From contig DEJO01000054.1 of NCBI GenBank assembly GCA_002353555.1, forward strand, positions 1 to 48,888: 48,888 nucleotides of DNA, read 5' to 3'. Positions 32,591-39,954 of the stretch are shown here, piece after piece; within the stretch, counting starts at the first letter, position 1, and each line of letters opens with the position of its first letter. Under the pieces are notes generated by a model, which ran no database searches, had not been told where the DNA came from, and worked only from the letters and a program-made list of their open reading frames with translations. The translations under genes and the position numbers were made by a program. The stretch is from Prevotella sp. UBA2746 (GTDB lineage: Bacteria; Bacteroidota; Bacteroidia; Bacteroidales; Bacteroidaceae).

Positions 32591-33478
32591 ATGTCAGAAA
32601 ACATTAACAATAGCGCTTTATTTAAGGATTTTCAAAGGAGGTTTAAATTGTTGGCGAGCAAAAGTCGTAATATAGTTGAAAATACCTTGTCTAATATATT
32701 CACCATGCGTCTTATAGGTAACAAAACACATGGTGATATGGCAGAAATAGGAATAGCTGAATTTATACATCAGTTTATGTATGATTTTGATAGTAGACAT
32801 GTTGGCAAGGATTTGTTCCGTGCAAAAGAACATGAGGAAGATATTGTAATCATAAATGAATTGACGAAAGAAGAAATACCAATAAGCCTTAAGGCCTATG
32901 GTGATGGTCCATTACAACTGTCTACAGATAAAGATTCTAGAATGTTTCCAAAACTTTGTGAGTACGGAAAAGAAATTACAGATCCTGTAGCAATTAAAGA
33001 ATTATTCAAGTCGGAAGCGTTTCTTTCACTCGACACAGTTAATGTAATGCCACTCATTTATAGGGAAGCTGATAAGGAATGCAATATAATGGTCTTTGAT
33101 TTTGATAAGATGAAAGCAAATACAAGAAGAATACTTTTTGTAGATAAAGGTGAAAAATATGATGAGGAGACGCGGCGAGTAGTTCCAGCTAAAGGACGTA
33201 GTCATCCAATATATATGTTTGTAGATGGAAATGGAAAATACATTTGTGAGGTTCGATATGGAAATGCTGCTGCTAATGCATTGCAACGAGGTTTTTGGAC
33301 TCATACAAAGAATGCGATAAATTATTTTGACAGTTTGACAAATGGTTGGATTTCTTATGACCACAATCTGACATTGGTTCAATTGTTTAAGTTGGCTTTA
33401 AATAGTACAGAAGAAGGACATAAATCAGCTAATGTCCTACTTCAATCTGATATAGATAATCTAAAACACGGGAGATAA
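32591..33478 (+). CDS. Probable type II restriction endonuclease
   Basis: A 295-residue protein starting MSENINNSALF. It sits nine bases before a DNA adenine methyltransferase, the usual place for the partner nuclease. A possible PD-(D/E)xK site is visible: E52 or E57 in GDMAEIGIAEFI, D84 in HEEDIVII, and K101 in PISLKAYG after a 16-residue gap. No named restriction enzyme family was recognised, so the recognition sequence cannot be given. There is no signal peptide or membrane segment. Composition is strongly AT-rich relative to the genes on either side, which fits acquisition by transfer. If the function is right, its activity depends on the methyltransferase for self-protection. Confidence 0.65.
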   Translation: MSENINNSALFKDFQRRFKLLASKSRNIVENTLSNIFTMRLIGNKTHGDMAEIGIAEFIHQFMYDFDSRHVGKDLFRAKEHEEDIVIINELTKEEIPISLKAYGDGPLQLSTDKDSRMFPKLCEYGKEITDPVAIKELFKSEAFLSLDTVNVMPLIYREADKECNIMVFDFDKMKANTRRILFVDKGEKYDEETRRVVPAKGRSHPIYMFVDGNGKYICEVRYGNAAANALQRGFWTHTKNAINYFDSLTNGWISYDHNLTLVQLFKLALNSTEEGHKSANVLLQSDIDNLKHGR

Positions 33479-33487
33479 TAAAAGTAT

Positions 33488-34588
33488 ATGAGTGTTCAAG
33501 TAGATTTGTTCGGTAATGTTAATCAGACACCAGAGACGGAAGGAATAAAATATACGGGTTCCAAACTGAAAATACTTCCATATATTATTGACATGATAGC
33601 AAAGTTGAAAATCAGCTCTGCTCTTGATGCTTTTAGTGGAACGACGCGTGTTTCTCAAGCTTTATCTCAATTGGGGTATGATACAACAGCTAATGATATT
33701 TCTATATGGTCAAATGTATTTGCGACATGTTATTTGTTGTCAACGAAACCTGATGATTTTTACAAACCTTATATAGACGAGCTAAACTCACTAAAAGGAT
33801 ACATTGGTTGGTTTTCAGAAAACTATGGTGGTAGAGGAAAAGAAGGGAAGAGACCTTTTCAGTTAAAGAATACCATGCGTCTGGATGCTATAAGGGATAA
33901 AATTGAGGAATATCACCTACCATGGGAAGACAAGTGTGTACTATTGACCAGCTTGATATTTGCTATGGATGCGGTAGACAATACGTTGGGACACTATGCC
34001 GCTTATCTTTCCGGGTGGTCACCACGTTCGTATAATGACATTGTTTTAAAATTGCCCAAACGACATCATCTAACGACTCGTAACAAGGTCACTCAATGTG
34101 ACGTCTTCGATGTGGTGGGAGATTACCATGACTTAGTATATTTAGATCCACCGTATGGCTCAAATAATGAGAAAATGCCACCAAGCCGTGTACGTTATGC
34201 AGCATACTATCATATATGGAAGTCAGTAATACTTAACGATAAACCTCAATTGTTTGGAAAGGCAAACAGAAGGGAAGATAGTCGTGATACCTTCTCACCT
34301 TCAATCTTTGAAGAATATAAAAAGAATAGTGACGGAAATTTTATAGCTATGCAAGCAATAAAGAATTTGATAGAAAAGACAAATGCTCACTATATTTTGC
34401 TTTCTTATGGATCTGGAGGTAGAACTACGAAAGAAGAACTTAATGACATCTTACATTCTAATGGCAATGTTATTGCTGCAAGGGAGATAAACTATAAAAA
34501 GAATGTCATGAGCAATATGAGGTGGACTAACGAATGGATTAATTCTGACGGTAAATACAACGAGTATTTGTTTTTATTGGAAAAATAA
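33488..34588 (+). CDS. D12-class DNA adenine-N6 methyltransferase
   Basis: A 366-residue enzyme with the Dam/D12 layout. The S-adenosylmethionine entry motif KYTGSKLK (21-28) comes first, motif I is LDAFSGTTRVSQAL (46-59), and after a long target-recognition-type region the catalytic DPPY lies at 220-223 (VYLDPPYGSN). SYGSGGR is a late conserved piece. The length exceeds Dam (about 280), as for methyltransferases of type II systems. It would protect the host DNA from the upstream nuclease by methylating adenine in the shared site. The target sequence is not evident. AT-rich like its partner; hairpins and a MITE-like element follow. Confidence 0.9.
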   Translation: MSVQVDLFGNVNQTPETEGIKYTGSKLKILPYIIDMIAKLKISSALDAFSGTTRVSQALSQLGYDTTANDISIWSNVFATCYLLSTKPDDFYKPYIDELNSLKGYIGWFSENYGGRGKEGKRPFQLKNTMRLDAIRDKIEEYHLPWEDKCVLLTSLIFAMDAVDNTLGHYAAYLSGWSPRSYNDIVLKLPKRHHLTTRNKVTQCDVFDVVGDYHDLVYLDPPYGSNNEKMPPSRVRYAAYYHIWKSVILNDKPQLFGKANRREDSRDTFSPSIFEEYKKNSDGNFIAMQAIKNLIEKTNAHYILLSYGSGGRTTKEELNDILHSNGNVIAAREINYKKNVMSNMRWTNEWINSDGKYNEYLFLLEK

Positions 34589-34633
34589 AGACCGAATTTT
34601 TTAACAACACGTGAGTTCGGTTTAAGCATGAGT

Positions 34634-34665
34634 GTAGGATTTCGCTTTTTCGAGCGCAATCCTAC
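34634..34665. repeat. Hairpin after the methyltransferase gene
   Basis: GTAGGATTTCGC (34634-34645) pairs with GCGCAATCCTAC (34654-34665), one mismatch, 8-base loop. It may serve as transcription end for the restriction-modification pair. Confidence 0.6.
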
Positions 34666-34678
34666 GCTGTGGTGCCCC

Positions 34679-35057
34679 TACAGGGGAAATAAAAAATAAA
34701 ATTATACATACGACACCAACTCTGTAACCAATTAATTCATAGCCACTTACGGGATTAAGGTCGCATAAAGTACTACACTTTTAGGCGAAAGTCGAACACC
34801 GACCTTCCAACTACTATGAGTTTGCAAGCCAACTACTATGTAGTTGCGTTCCAAACTCATAGTAGTTGGAGCGCAAACACATAATAGTTGCGGGAAAGGG
34901 ACTAAATGTTTGTTTTTTCAACTTTTTGGGGCGGTGTACGACTTGCGCTCAATTAGCGTATACGTACACCCGTTCCTCTGTCACGTAAGCTGCTGAGCCT
35001 GAGCAGTCTGTGAAACATGGTGTCGTATGTACAATTTTTATTTAAAATCTCCCTGTA
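34679..35057. mobile_element. MITE-like element with 40-bp imperfect terminal inverted repeats
   Basis: The first 40 bases (34679-34718) and the reverse complement of the last 40 (35057-35018) match at 32 positions. TACAGGG is exact at the outer end and ACATACGACACCA at the inner end. The 379-base interior has no open frame of note and carries a 22-bp array. The size, inverted ends and lack of coding capacity fit a miniature inverted-repeat element, but no target-site duplication was clear and a structured RNA is an alternative. Confidence 0.5.
34807..34894. repeat. 22-bp array C (four units, mixed orientation)
   Basis: Four contiguous 22-base units start at 34807, 34829, 34851 and 34873. 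Unit one carries CCAACTACTATGAGTTTG and unit three carries its exact reverse complement. Unit two and unit four are variants. The period is the same as in the arrays at 10.5-10.7 kb. Confidence 0.85.
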
Positions 35058-35177
35058 TATACTTTTTTACCACAGATCGCGCGGATTTACAGAAGAGTCA
35101 TTCCACTTGGGATGCTGTTTTACGTCCTGCCGGAAGAAATTCTTGGGGAAAGAATCGTGTGTAACAAAATAAATGCG
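35058..35177. other. Spacer between MITE-like element and promoter
   Basis: No gene seen. It contains ACCACAGATCGCGCGGATTT, which resembles the ACCACAGAT-type words I recall as common between genes of Bacteroidetes. Confidence 0.4.
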
Positions 35178-35185
35178 TATCTTTG
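35178..35185 (+). promoter_or_regulatory. -7 box close to the start codon of the next gene
   Basis: TATCTTTG; transcription would start near 35192, six to twelve bases before the three consecutive ATG codons at 35198-35206. No clear upstream box. Confidence 0.45.
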
Positions 35186-35197
35186 ACGACAAATCAG

Positions 35198-35818
35198 ATG
35201 ATGATGAGCAGAAGAAGGGTTTTCGTATGGGTTGTGGCGGCGTTGTGGTCGCTGACCGGTCATGCACAGGTAGCGGCAGACTCGCTGGGCATCTATGCCG
35301 TGAGCGGTGACGGAACGACGGTGAAGATGGAGGTGAACGCCTACGACGACCTGGCAACAGGCAACGCCTTGGCATCGGCGTTGACCGTCGGGCTGGTGCC
35401 GATGAAGGGTGACTACGTGTTCAACGGGGCGACGAGCAGCCACCACTTCCGACGGAGAGCCCACCTGCGCATGTACTTCAAGCCTGCCGTCAACCCTACA
35501 CGTGCTGAGCAAATCCTCTTCGACACCTGCTATGCGGTGACCGACTTTCGTGTGGCTCGTATGAAGGTGAAGGATGACCGCCGCCTGTTGGAGGCTATCA
35601 GCGTCAACATCGTGAAGGCACGCGAAGGTGTTGTCTACGATCATGACACGCATGTGAGCTACCGTCAGCTACGACCAGGCGTCTTCGACGTCTACATCGA
35701 TGCGAAGCCGGGCGAGTACTGCCTGGTGTTCAGTGGCATCAAGGGCAACTGGGGCGGCTATGTGTATGATTTTACCATTGAAGCCCACCCCCAACCTCTC
35801 CCGAAGGGAGGGGAGTAA
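35198..35818 (+). CDS. Secreted or periplasmic protein of unknown function
   Basis: A protein of about 206 residues with an N-terminal signal peptide (SRRRVFVWVVAALWSLTGHAQ). Three ATG codons in a row (35198, 35201, 35204) make the exact start uncertain; an upstream TTG lies inside the -7 box and is excluded. The mature part is rich in strands, with YVFNGATSSHHFRRRAHLRMYFKP and a C-terminal GEYCLVFSGIKGNWGGYVYDF. No family was recognised by name. The last residues (HPQPLPKGGE) come from a C/G-rich dispersed repeat running over the stop codon. It precedes deoD by 33 bases, but a functional link is not evident. Confidence 0.65.
   Translation: MMMSRRRVFVWVVAALWSLTGHAQVAADSLGIYAVSGDGTTVKMEVNAYDDLATGNALASALTVGLVPMKGDYVFNGATSSHHFRRRAHLRMYFKPAVNPTRAEQILFDTCYAVTDFRVARMKVKDDRRLLEAISVNIVKAREGVVYDHDTHVSYRQLRPGVFDVYIDAKPGEYCLVFSGIKGNWGGYVYDFTIEAHPQPLPKGGE
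35789..35815. repeat. Dispersed C/G-rich repeat forming the C-terminal codons
   Basis: CCTCTCCC, GAA, GGGAGGGG makes an imperfect hairpin within the last codons. It adds PQPLPKGGE to the protein, an ending that I recall on many unrelated proteins in this group. Confidence 0.5.
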
Positions 35819-35851
35819 GCGACATTATTAACCTTTAAATAGAAAACGACA

Positions 35852-36562
35852 ATGAAACAGAACACACCGACGCCCCACAACGGGGCAAAGTATGGCGAGA
35901 TTGCCAAGACCGTCATCATGGCTGGCGACCCGCTGAGAGCTAAGTTTATGGCAGAGAACTTCCTGCAGGACCCCGTTCAGTTCAACGACGTGCGCGGTAT
36001 GCTGGGATATACCGGCACCACACGCGACGGCAAACGGGTGAGCGTGATGGGACACGGCATGGGGTGCCCCTCTATCGGCATCTACACCTACGAGCTGTAC
36101 CACTTCTACGATGTGGAAACGATTATCCGTGTGGGCTCGGCAGGCTCTATCAACTACGACCTGAAGGTGGGCAGCCTGGTCATTGCGATGGGTGCGTGCA
36201 CCGACTCCAACTATGCCAATCAGTATGAACTGCCCGGAACGTTCGCGCCCATTGCCGACTTCTCGCTCGTGAGAGGTGCCGTTGAAGCCTGCGAACGGTT
36301 GGGAATCGGCTACAGGGTGGGCAACGTGCTCACCTCGGACCACTTCTACCATGAGAATGCGCACAACGACCGGTGGACGAACATGGGCGTCCTGGCTGTC
36401 GAGATGGAGGCTGCGGCGCTCTACATGAATGCTGCACGGGCAGGGAAGAAGGCACTCGCCATCTGTACCATCTCTGACCACCTGCTCACGGGTGAGGCAA
36501 CGTCGGCAGAGGAACGCCAGACCACGTTCACCAACATGATGGAAGTAGCATTTTCATTATGA
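35852..36562 (+). CDS. deoD: Purine-nucleoside phosphorylase, DeoD type
   Basis: A 236-residue enzyme of the hexameric PNP type that splits purine nucleosides with phosphate to free base and ribose-1-phosphate. Family marks: the phosphate-site start KTVIMAGDPLRAKFMAENFL, GMGCPSIGIYTYEL, RVGSAGSINYDLKVGS, the ribose-binding VEMEAAALYMNAARAG, and TISDHLLTGE with the catalytic aspartate. The length is as in E. coli. It belongs to purine salvage in the cytoplasm. It probably shares a transcript with the secreted protein gene 33 bases upstream. Confidence 0.95.
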   Translation: MKQNTPTPHNGAKYGEIAKTVIMAGDPLRAKFMAENFLQDPVQFNDVRGMLGYTGTTRDGKRVSVMGHGMGCPSIGIYTYELYHFYDVETIIRVGSAGSINYDLKVGSLVIAMGACTDSNYANQYELPGTFAPIADFSLVRGAVEACERLGIGYRVGNVLTSDHFYHENAHNDRWTNMGVLAVEMEAAALYMNAARAGKKALAICTISDHLLTGEATSAEERQTTFTNMMEVAFSL

Positions 36563-36610
36563 TTTATCAATTATTAATTAATTATTGTCTGATTTCTCGT
36601 CTAAAAAGTA

Positions 36611-36619
36611 TAATTTTGC
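36611..36619 (+). promoter_or_regulatory. -7 box of dapA
   Basis: TAATTTTGC, 80 bases before the ATG at 36700; an ATTG about 23 bases upstream could serve as the -33 box. Confidence 0.5.
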
Positions 36620-36699
36620 AACCGATTTGGTGATGACCTGCAAACGGGGTGCACCAACATTTGTGAAATCGTGAAATAAGAAAATCATAAATTAGCAAC

Positions 36700-37587
36700 A
36701 TGTCACGTAATATTTTTCGAGGATTAGGCATAGCGCTCATTACACCGTTCAAGGGCGACGGGTCGGTAGACTGGGAAGCTCTTGAACGGGTTGTGAACTA
36801 CCAGATAGAGAGTGGGGCAGACTTCTTCTGCATCTTGGCGACGACCGGAGAGACTCCCTGTCTGACGGCTGAGGAGAAGGCAAGAATCAAGGAGACGGTA
36901 GTCAGGCTCGTCGATGGCAAGCTGCCCATACTGATGGGCTGCGGCGGTAACAACACGGCAGCGGTGGTCGAAGAAATCAAGGCTGCCGACTGGAGCGGCA
37001 TCGACGGACTGCTGAGCGTCTGTCCTTACTACAACAAGCCGTCGCAGGAAGGACTCTACCAACACTTCCGCAAGATAGCCGAGGCGAGTCCTCTGCCCGT
37101 CGTTCTCTACAACGTGCCCGGACGGACAGGCATCAACCTGAAGGCGCAGACGACGATACGCCTTGCCAACGACTGCGAGAACATCGTTGCCATCAAGGAG
37201 GCTTGCGGCTCACTGGAGCAGGTAGACGAGATCATCAAGGGCAAGCCTGCCGACTTCGACGTGCTCAGTGGCGACGATGCGCTGACGTTTTCGATGGTGG
37301 CGAGTGGTGCTGCCGGCGTCATCTCTGTCATCGGCAACGCGCTGCCCAAGGAGTTCTCGCGGATGATCAGGTATGAGTTCCGCGGCGAATACGAGCCGGC
37401 ACGCCGCATTCATCACCGTTTCACCGAACTGTACAGCCTGCTCTTCGTCGACGGCAACCCTGCTGGTGTGAAGGCACTGCTCTCGGAGATGGGCATGATA
37501 GAGAACGTGCTGCGGCTGCCGTTGGTGCCCACCAAGGTGACCACCAAGCAGAAGATGGCTGAAATCCTGAAGGAACTGCGGTTCTAA
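36700..37587 (+). CDS. dapA: 4-hydroxy-tetrahydrodipicolinate synthase
   Basis: A 295-residue TIM-barrel aldolase that joins pyruvate and aspartate semialdehyde, the first step of lysine and diaminopimelate synthesis. The Schiff-base lysine is K166 in NIVAIKEACG. The catalytic tyrosine is Y137 in PVVLYNVPGRTG, and the threonine pair lies in LATTGETPCL (47-56). YYNKPSQEGLYQHF is the family mid-barrel signature. The length is typical. It is followed after 33 bases by a SulP transporter gene and likely cotranscribed, although the functions are not linked. Confidence 0.95.
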   Translation: MSRNIFRGLGIALITPFKGDGSVDWEALERVVNYQIESGADFFCILATTGETPCLTAEEKARIKETVVRLVDGKLPILMGCGGNNTAAVVEEIKAADWSGIDGLLSVCPYYNKPSQEGLYQHFRKIAEASPLPVVLYNVPGRTGINLKAQTTIRLANDCENIVAIKEACGSLEQVDEIIKGKPADFDVLSGDDALTFSMVASGAAGVISVIGNALPKEFSRMIRYEFRGEYEPARRIHHRFTELYSLLFVDGNPAGVKALLSEMGMIENVLRLPLVPTKVTTKQKMAEILKELRF

Positions 37588-37620
37588 TCATGTAATCATC
37601 ATACCCGAAAAATCGTATTC

Positions 37621-39285
37621 ATGATTCCAGCACTGTTTACATCGTTGAAAAACTATAACCGCCATCAGTTCACATCGGACTTGATGGCGGGTGTTATTGT
37701 GGGCATAGTGGCGCTGCCGCTTGCCATTGCCTTTGGTATAGCATCAGGTGTGACCCCGGAGAAGGGTATCATCACCGCCATCGTCGCCGGACTGCTCATC
37801 TCCGTTTTCGGAGGAAGCAAGGTGCAGATAGGCGGTCCGACAGGTGCCTTTATCGTCATCATTGCAGGCATCATCCAGCAATACGGCATGCAGGGGCTAA
37901 CGATAGCTACGCTGATGGCGGGTGGTTTCCTCATCCTCTTCGGACTCCTGCATCTGGGCACCATCATCAAGTACATTCCATACCCTATCATCGTGGGCTT
38001 CACCAGTGGCATCGCCGTCACCATCTTCACCACACAGATCAAGGACCTCCTGGGCATGTCGATAGCAGAGGTGCCCTCCGACTTCATCGAGAAATGGATA
38101 TGTTATGCCCGGAACATGGCAGCCGTCGACTGGTGGAGCGCCGGCGTGGGCATCGTGAGCGTGTGCGTGATCGCCCTGACACCACGGCTGACCAAGAAGA
38201 TACCCGGTTCGTTGGTAGCTATCGTGCTGATGACCGTTGTGGCGCTGTTGCTGAAAAACTATGCCGGCGTGACCACCATAGAAACCATCGGAGACCGCTT
38301 CTCCATCTCCAGTCAGCTGCCTGGCGCTCAGGTGCCGGAGTTGTCGTGGATGACCGTCAAGTCGTTGGTGGCTCCAGCCTTGACGATAGCCGTGCTCGGA
38401 GCCATCGAGTCGCTCTTGTCGGCAACGGTGGCTGACGGTGTTATCGGTGACCATCACAACTCGAATACGGAGCTGGTGGCACAAGGCATTGCCAACCTCG
38501 CCACACCGCTCTTCGGCGGTATACCGGCAACGGGTGCCATAGCACGGACGATGACCAACATCAACAACGGCGGAAAGACTCCTGTGGCAGGCATCGTCCA
38601 CGCCGTTGTGCTGCTGCTCATCTTCCTTTTCCTGATGCCGCTGGCACAATATATCCCCATGGCATGTCTCGCCGGCGTGCTCGTCATGGTGAGCTACGGC
38701 ATGTGTGGTTGGCGTTCCTTCCTCAGCATCATGAAGAACCCCAAGAGCGACGTCACCGTATTGCTCATCACCTTCTTCCTGACGATTATCTTCGACCTTA
38801 CCGTTGCCATTGAGGTGGGACTGATTTGTGCCTGCCTGCTCTTCATGAGGCGAATGGCGGAGACCAGTGACGTGAAAATCATCAGCCAGGAGATAGACCC
38901 CAGCAAGGAAGACAGCGACTTCCAGATGGGGAACCTTGAACACCTGACCATTCCTAATGGGGTGGAGGTATATGAAATCAACGGACCCTACTACTTCGGA
39001 GTGGGCAACCGTTTTGAGGAAATCATGGGTGCTTTGCATAAGAAACGCCCGAAGGTGCGCATCATACGCATGCGTAAGGTGCCCTTTGTCGACTCAACGG
39101 GTATCCATAACCTGACCAACCTCTGTCTGATGAGTCAGAAAGAAGGCATACAAATCGTGCTTTCCGGTGTGAATCCCCAGGTGAATGCCGTCTTGCAGAA
39201 AGCGGGATTCAACCAGCTGGTGGGCGAAGAAAACATCTGTAGCCACATCAACATCGCATTGGAACGGGCAAAGGAGCTGATATGA
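37621..39285 (+). CDS. SulP family anion transporter with STAS domain
   Basis: A 554-residue inner-membrane transporter. Residues 1-410 hold the SLC26/SulP core with the opening DLMAGVIVGIVALPLAIAFGIASG, then GGSKVQIGGPTGAFIVI and ESLLSATVADGVIGDHHNSNTELVAQGIAN, which match helices 1, 3 and 8-9. Residues 430-554 form the cytoplasmic STAS domain with RKVPFVDSTGIHNL. Substrates in this family include sulfate and bicarbonate; which one applies here is not clear. A strong hairpin terminator follows at 39299. Confidence 0.9.
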   Translation: MIPALFTSLKNYNRHQFTSDLMAGVIVGIVALPLAIAFGIASGVTPEKGIITAIVAGLLISVFGGSKVQIGGPTGAFIVIIAGIIQQYGMQGLTIATLMAGGFLILFGLLHLGTIIKYIPYPIIVGFTSGIAVTIFTTQIKDLLGMSIAEVPSDFIEKWICYARNMAAVDWWSAGVGIVSVCVIALTPRLTKKIPGSLVAIVLMTVVALLLKNYAGVTTIETIGDRFSISSQLPGAQVPELSWMTVKSLVAPALTIAVLGAIESLLSATVADGVIGDHHNSNTELVAQGIANLATPLFGGIPATGAIARTMTNINNGGKTPVAGIVHAVVLLLIFLFLMPLAQYIPMACLAGVLVMVSYGMCGWRSFLSIMKNPKSDVTVLLITFFLTIIFDLTVAIEVGLICACLLFMRRMAETSDVKIISQEIDPSKEDSDFQMGNLEHLTIPNGVEVYEINGPYYFGVGNRFEEIMGALHKKRPKVRIIRMRKVPFVDSTGIHNLTNLCLMSQKEGIQIVLSGVNPQVNAVLQKAGFNQLVGEENICSHINIALERAKELI

Positions 39286-39298
39286 ACCCCAAAACAAA

Positions 39299-39340
39299 TA
39301 CCCCTCTCTTCAATGGCGAAGAGAGGGGTAATGCTTTTTT
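39299..39340 (+). terminator. Rho-independent terminator of the dapA-sulP run
   Basis: CCCCTCTCTTC pairs with GAAGAGAGGGG, with a short loop, then TAATGC and six T. It lies between convergent genes. Confidence 0.8.
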
Positions 39341-39353
39341 CCGGGATGGTTTC

Positions 39354-39398
39354 CCAAACCATCAGTAGTTGGTTTCCAACATCATCAATAGTTCGTTG
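39354..39398. repeat. 22-bp array D (two units) running into the rubrerythrin gene end
   Basis: Units CCAAACCATCAGTAGTTG... (39354-39375) and CCAACATCATCAATAGTTCG... (39376-39398) have the same 22-23 base period and CCAA opening as array C. The second unit includes the last codons and stop of the rubrerythrin gene. Confidence 0.65.
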
Positions 39399-39927
39399 CC
39401 AACAATTCGAAATGGGCTTGCGGATGGTCGCAGACGGGGCATACCTCCGGAGCATTCTTGCCGACAACGATATGTCCGCAGTTGCGGCACTGCCAGATGG
39501 CATCGCCGTCACGAGAGAAGACCACCTTCGACTCGATGTTCTCCAACAGCTTGCGGTAGCGTTCCTCGTGGTGCTTCTCGATGGCGGCTACACCGCGCAT
39601 CTTCTCGGCAATCTCCGTGAAACCTTCTTCGTCAGCCTCCTTAGCCATGCGCTCATACATGTCTGTCCACTCGAAGTTCTCACCCTCGGCGGCAGCCTTC
39701 AGGTTGTCGGTAGTAGCTTTGACGGCACCACCTTCAAGATACTTGAACCACATCTTGGCGTGCTCTTTCTCGTTGTTGGCAGTCTCTTCGAAGATGGCAG
39801 AGATTTGTACGTAGCCGTCTTTCTTCGCTTTCGAAGCAAAGTAGGTGTACTTGTTGCGTGCCATGGACTCGCCGGCGAAGGCTTCCATCAGGTTCTTTTC
39901 AGTCTTTGTTCCTTTCAATGATTTCAT
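39385..39927 (-). CDS. rbr: Rubrerythrin
   Basis: A 180-residue non-haem iron protein that reduces hydrogen peroxide in anaerobes. The ferritin-like part holds the diiron ligands in FAGESMARNKY, FEETANNEKEHAKMW and EKMRGVAAIEKHHEERY. The C-terminal rubredoxin-like part has the iron cysteines in WQCRNCGH and VCPVCDHPQAHFE. The length is normal. It is probably monocistronic. The last codons lie within a 22-bp repeat unit shared with other intergenic arrays in the window. Confidence 0.95.
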   Translation of the reverse strand: MKSLKGTKTEKNLMEAFAGESMARNKYTYFASKAKKDGYVQISAIFEETANNEKEHAKMWFKYLEGGAVKATTDNLKAAAEGENFEWTDMYERMAKEADEEGFTEIAEKMRGVAAIEKHHEERYRKLLENIESKVVFSRDGDAIWQCRNCGHIVVGKNAPEVCPVCDHPQAHFELLATNY

Positions 39928-39954
39928 AATGCTTATATTTTAGGGTTAGTAAAT

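Noticed and set aside
34679..35057. Integron attC site or complete insertion sequence
   Set aside because: No core sites of the attC type and no transposase frame inside; only the inverted ends and small size are supported.
34589..35170. tRNA gene as integration site of the island
   Set aside because: No cloverleaf could be drawn in either strand of the gap.
37897..39039. Long leftward open frame antisense to the SulP gene
   Set aside because: The predicted product is a His/Glu/Asp-rich artefact of the opposite frame, while the SulP protein is clear.
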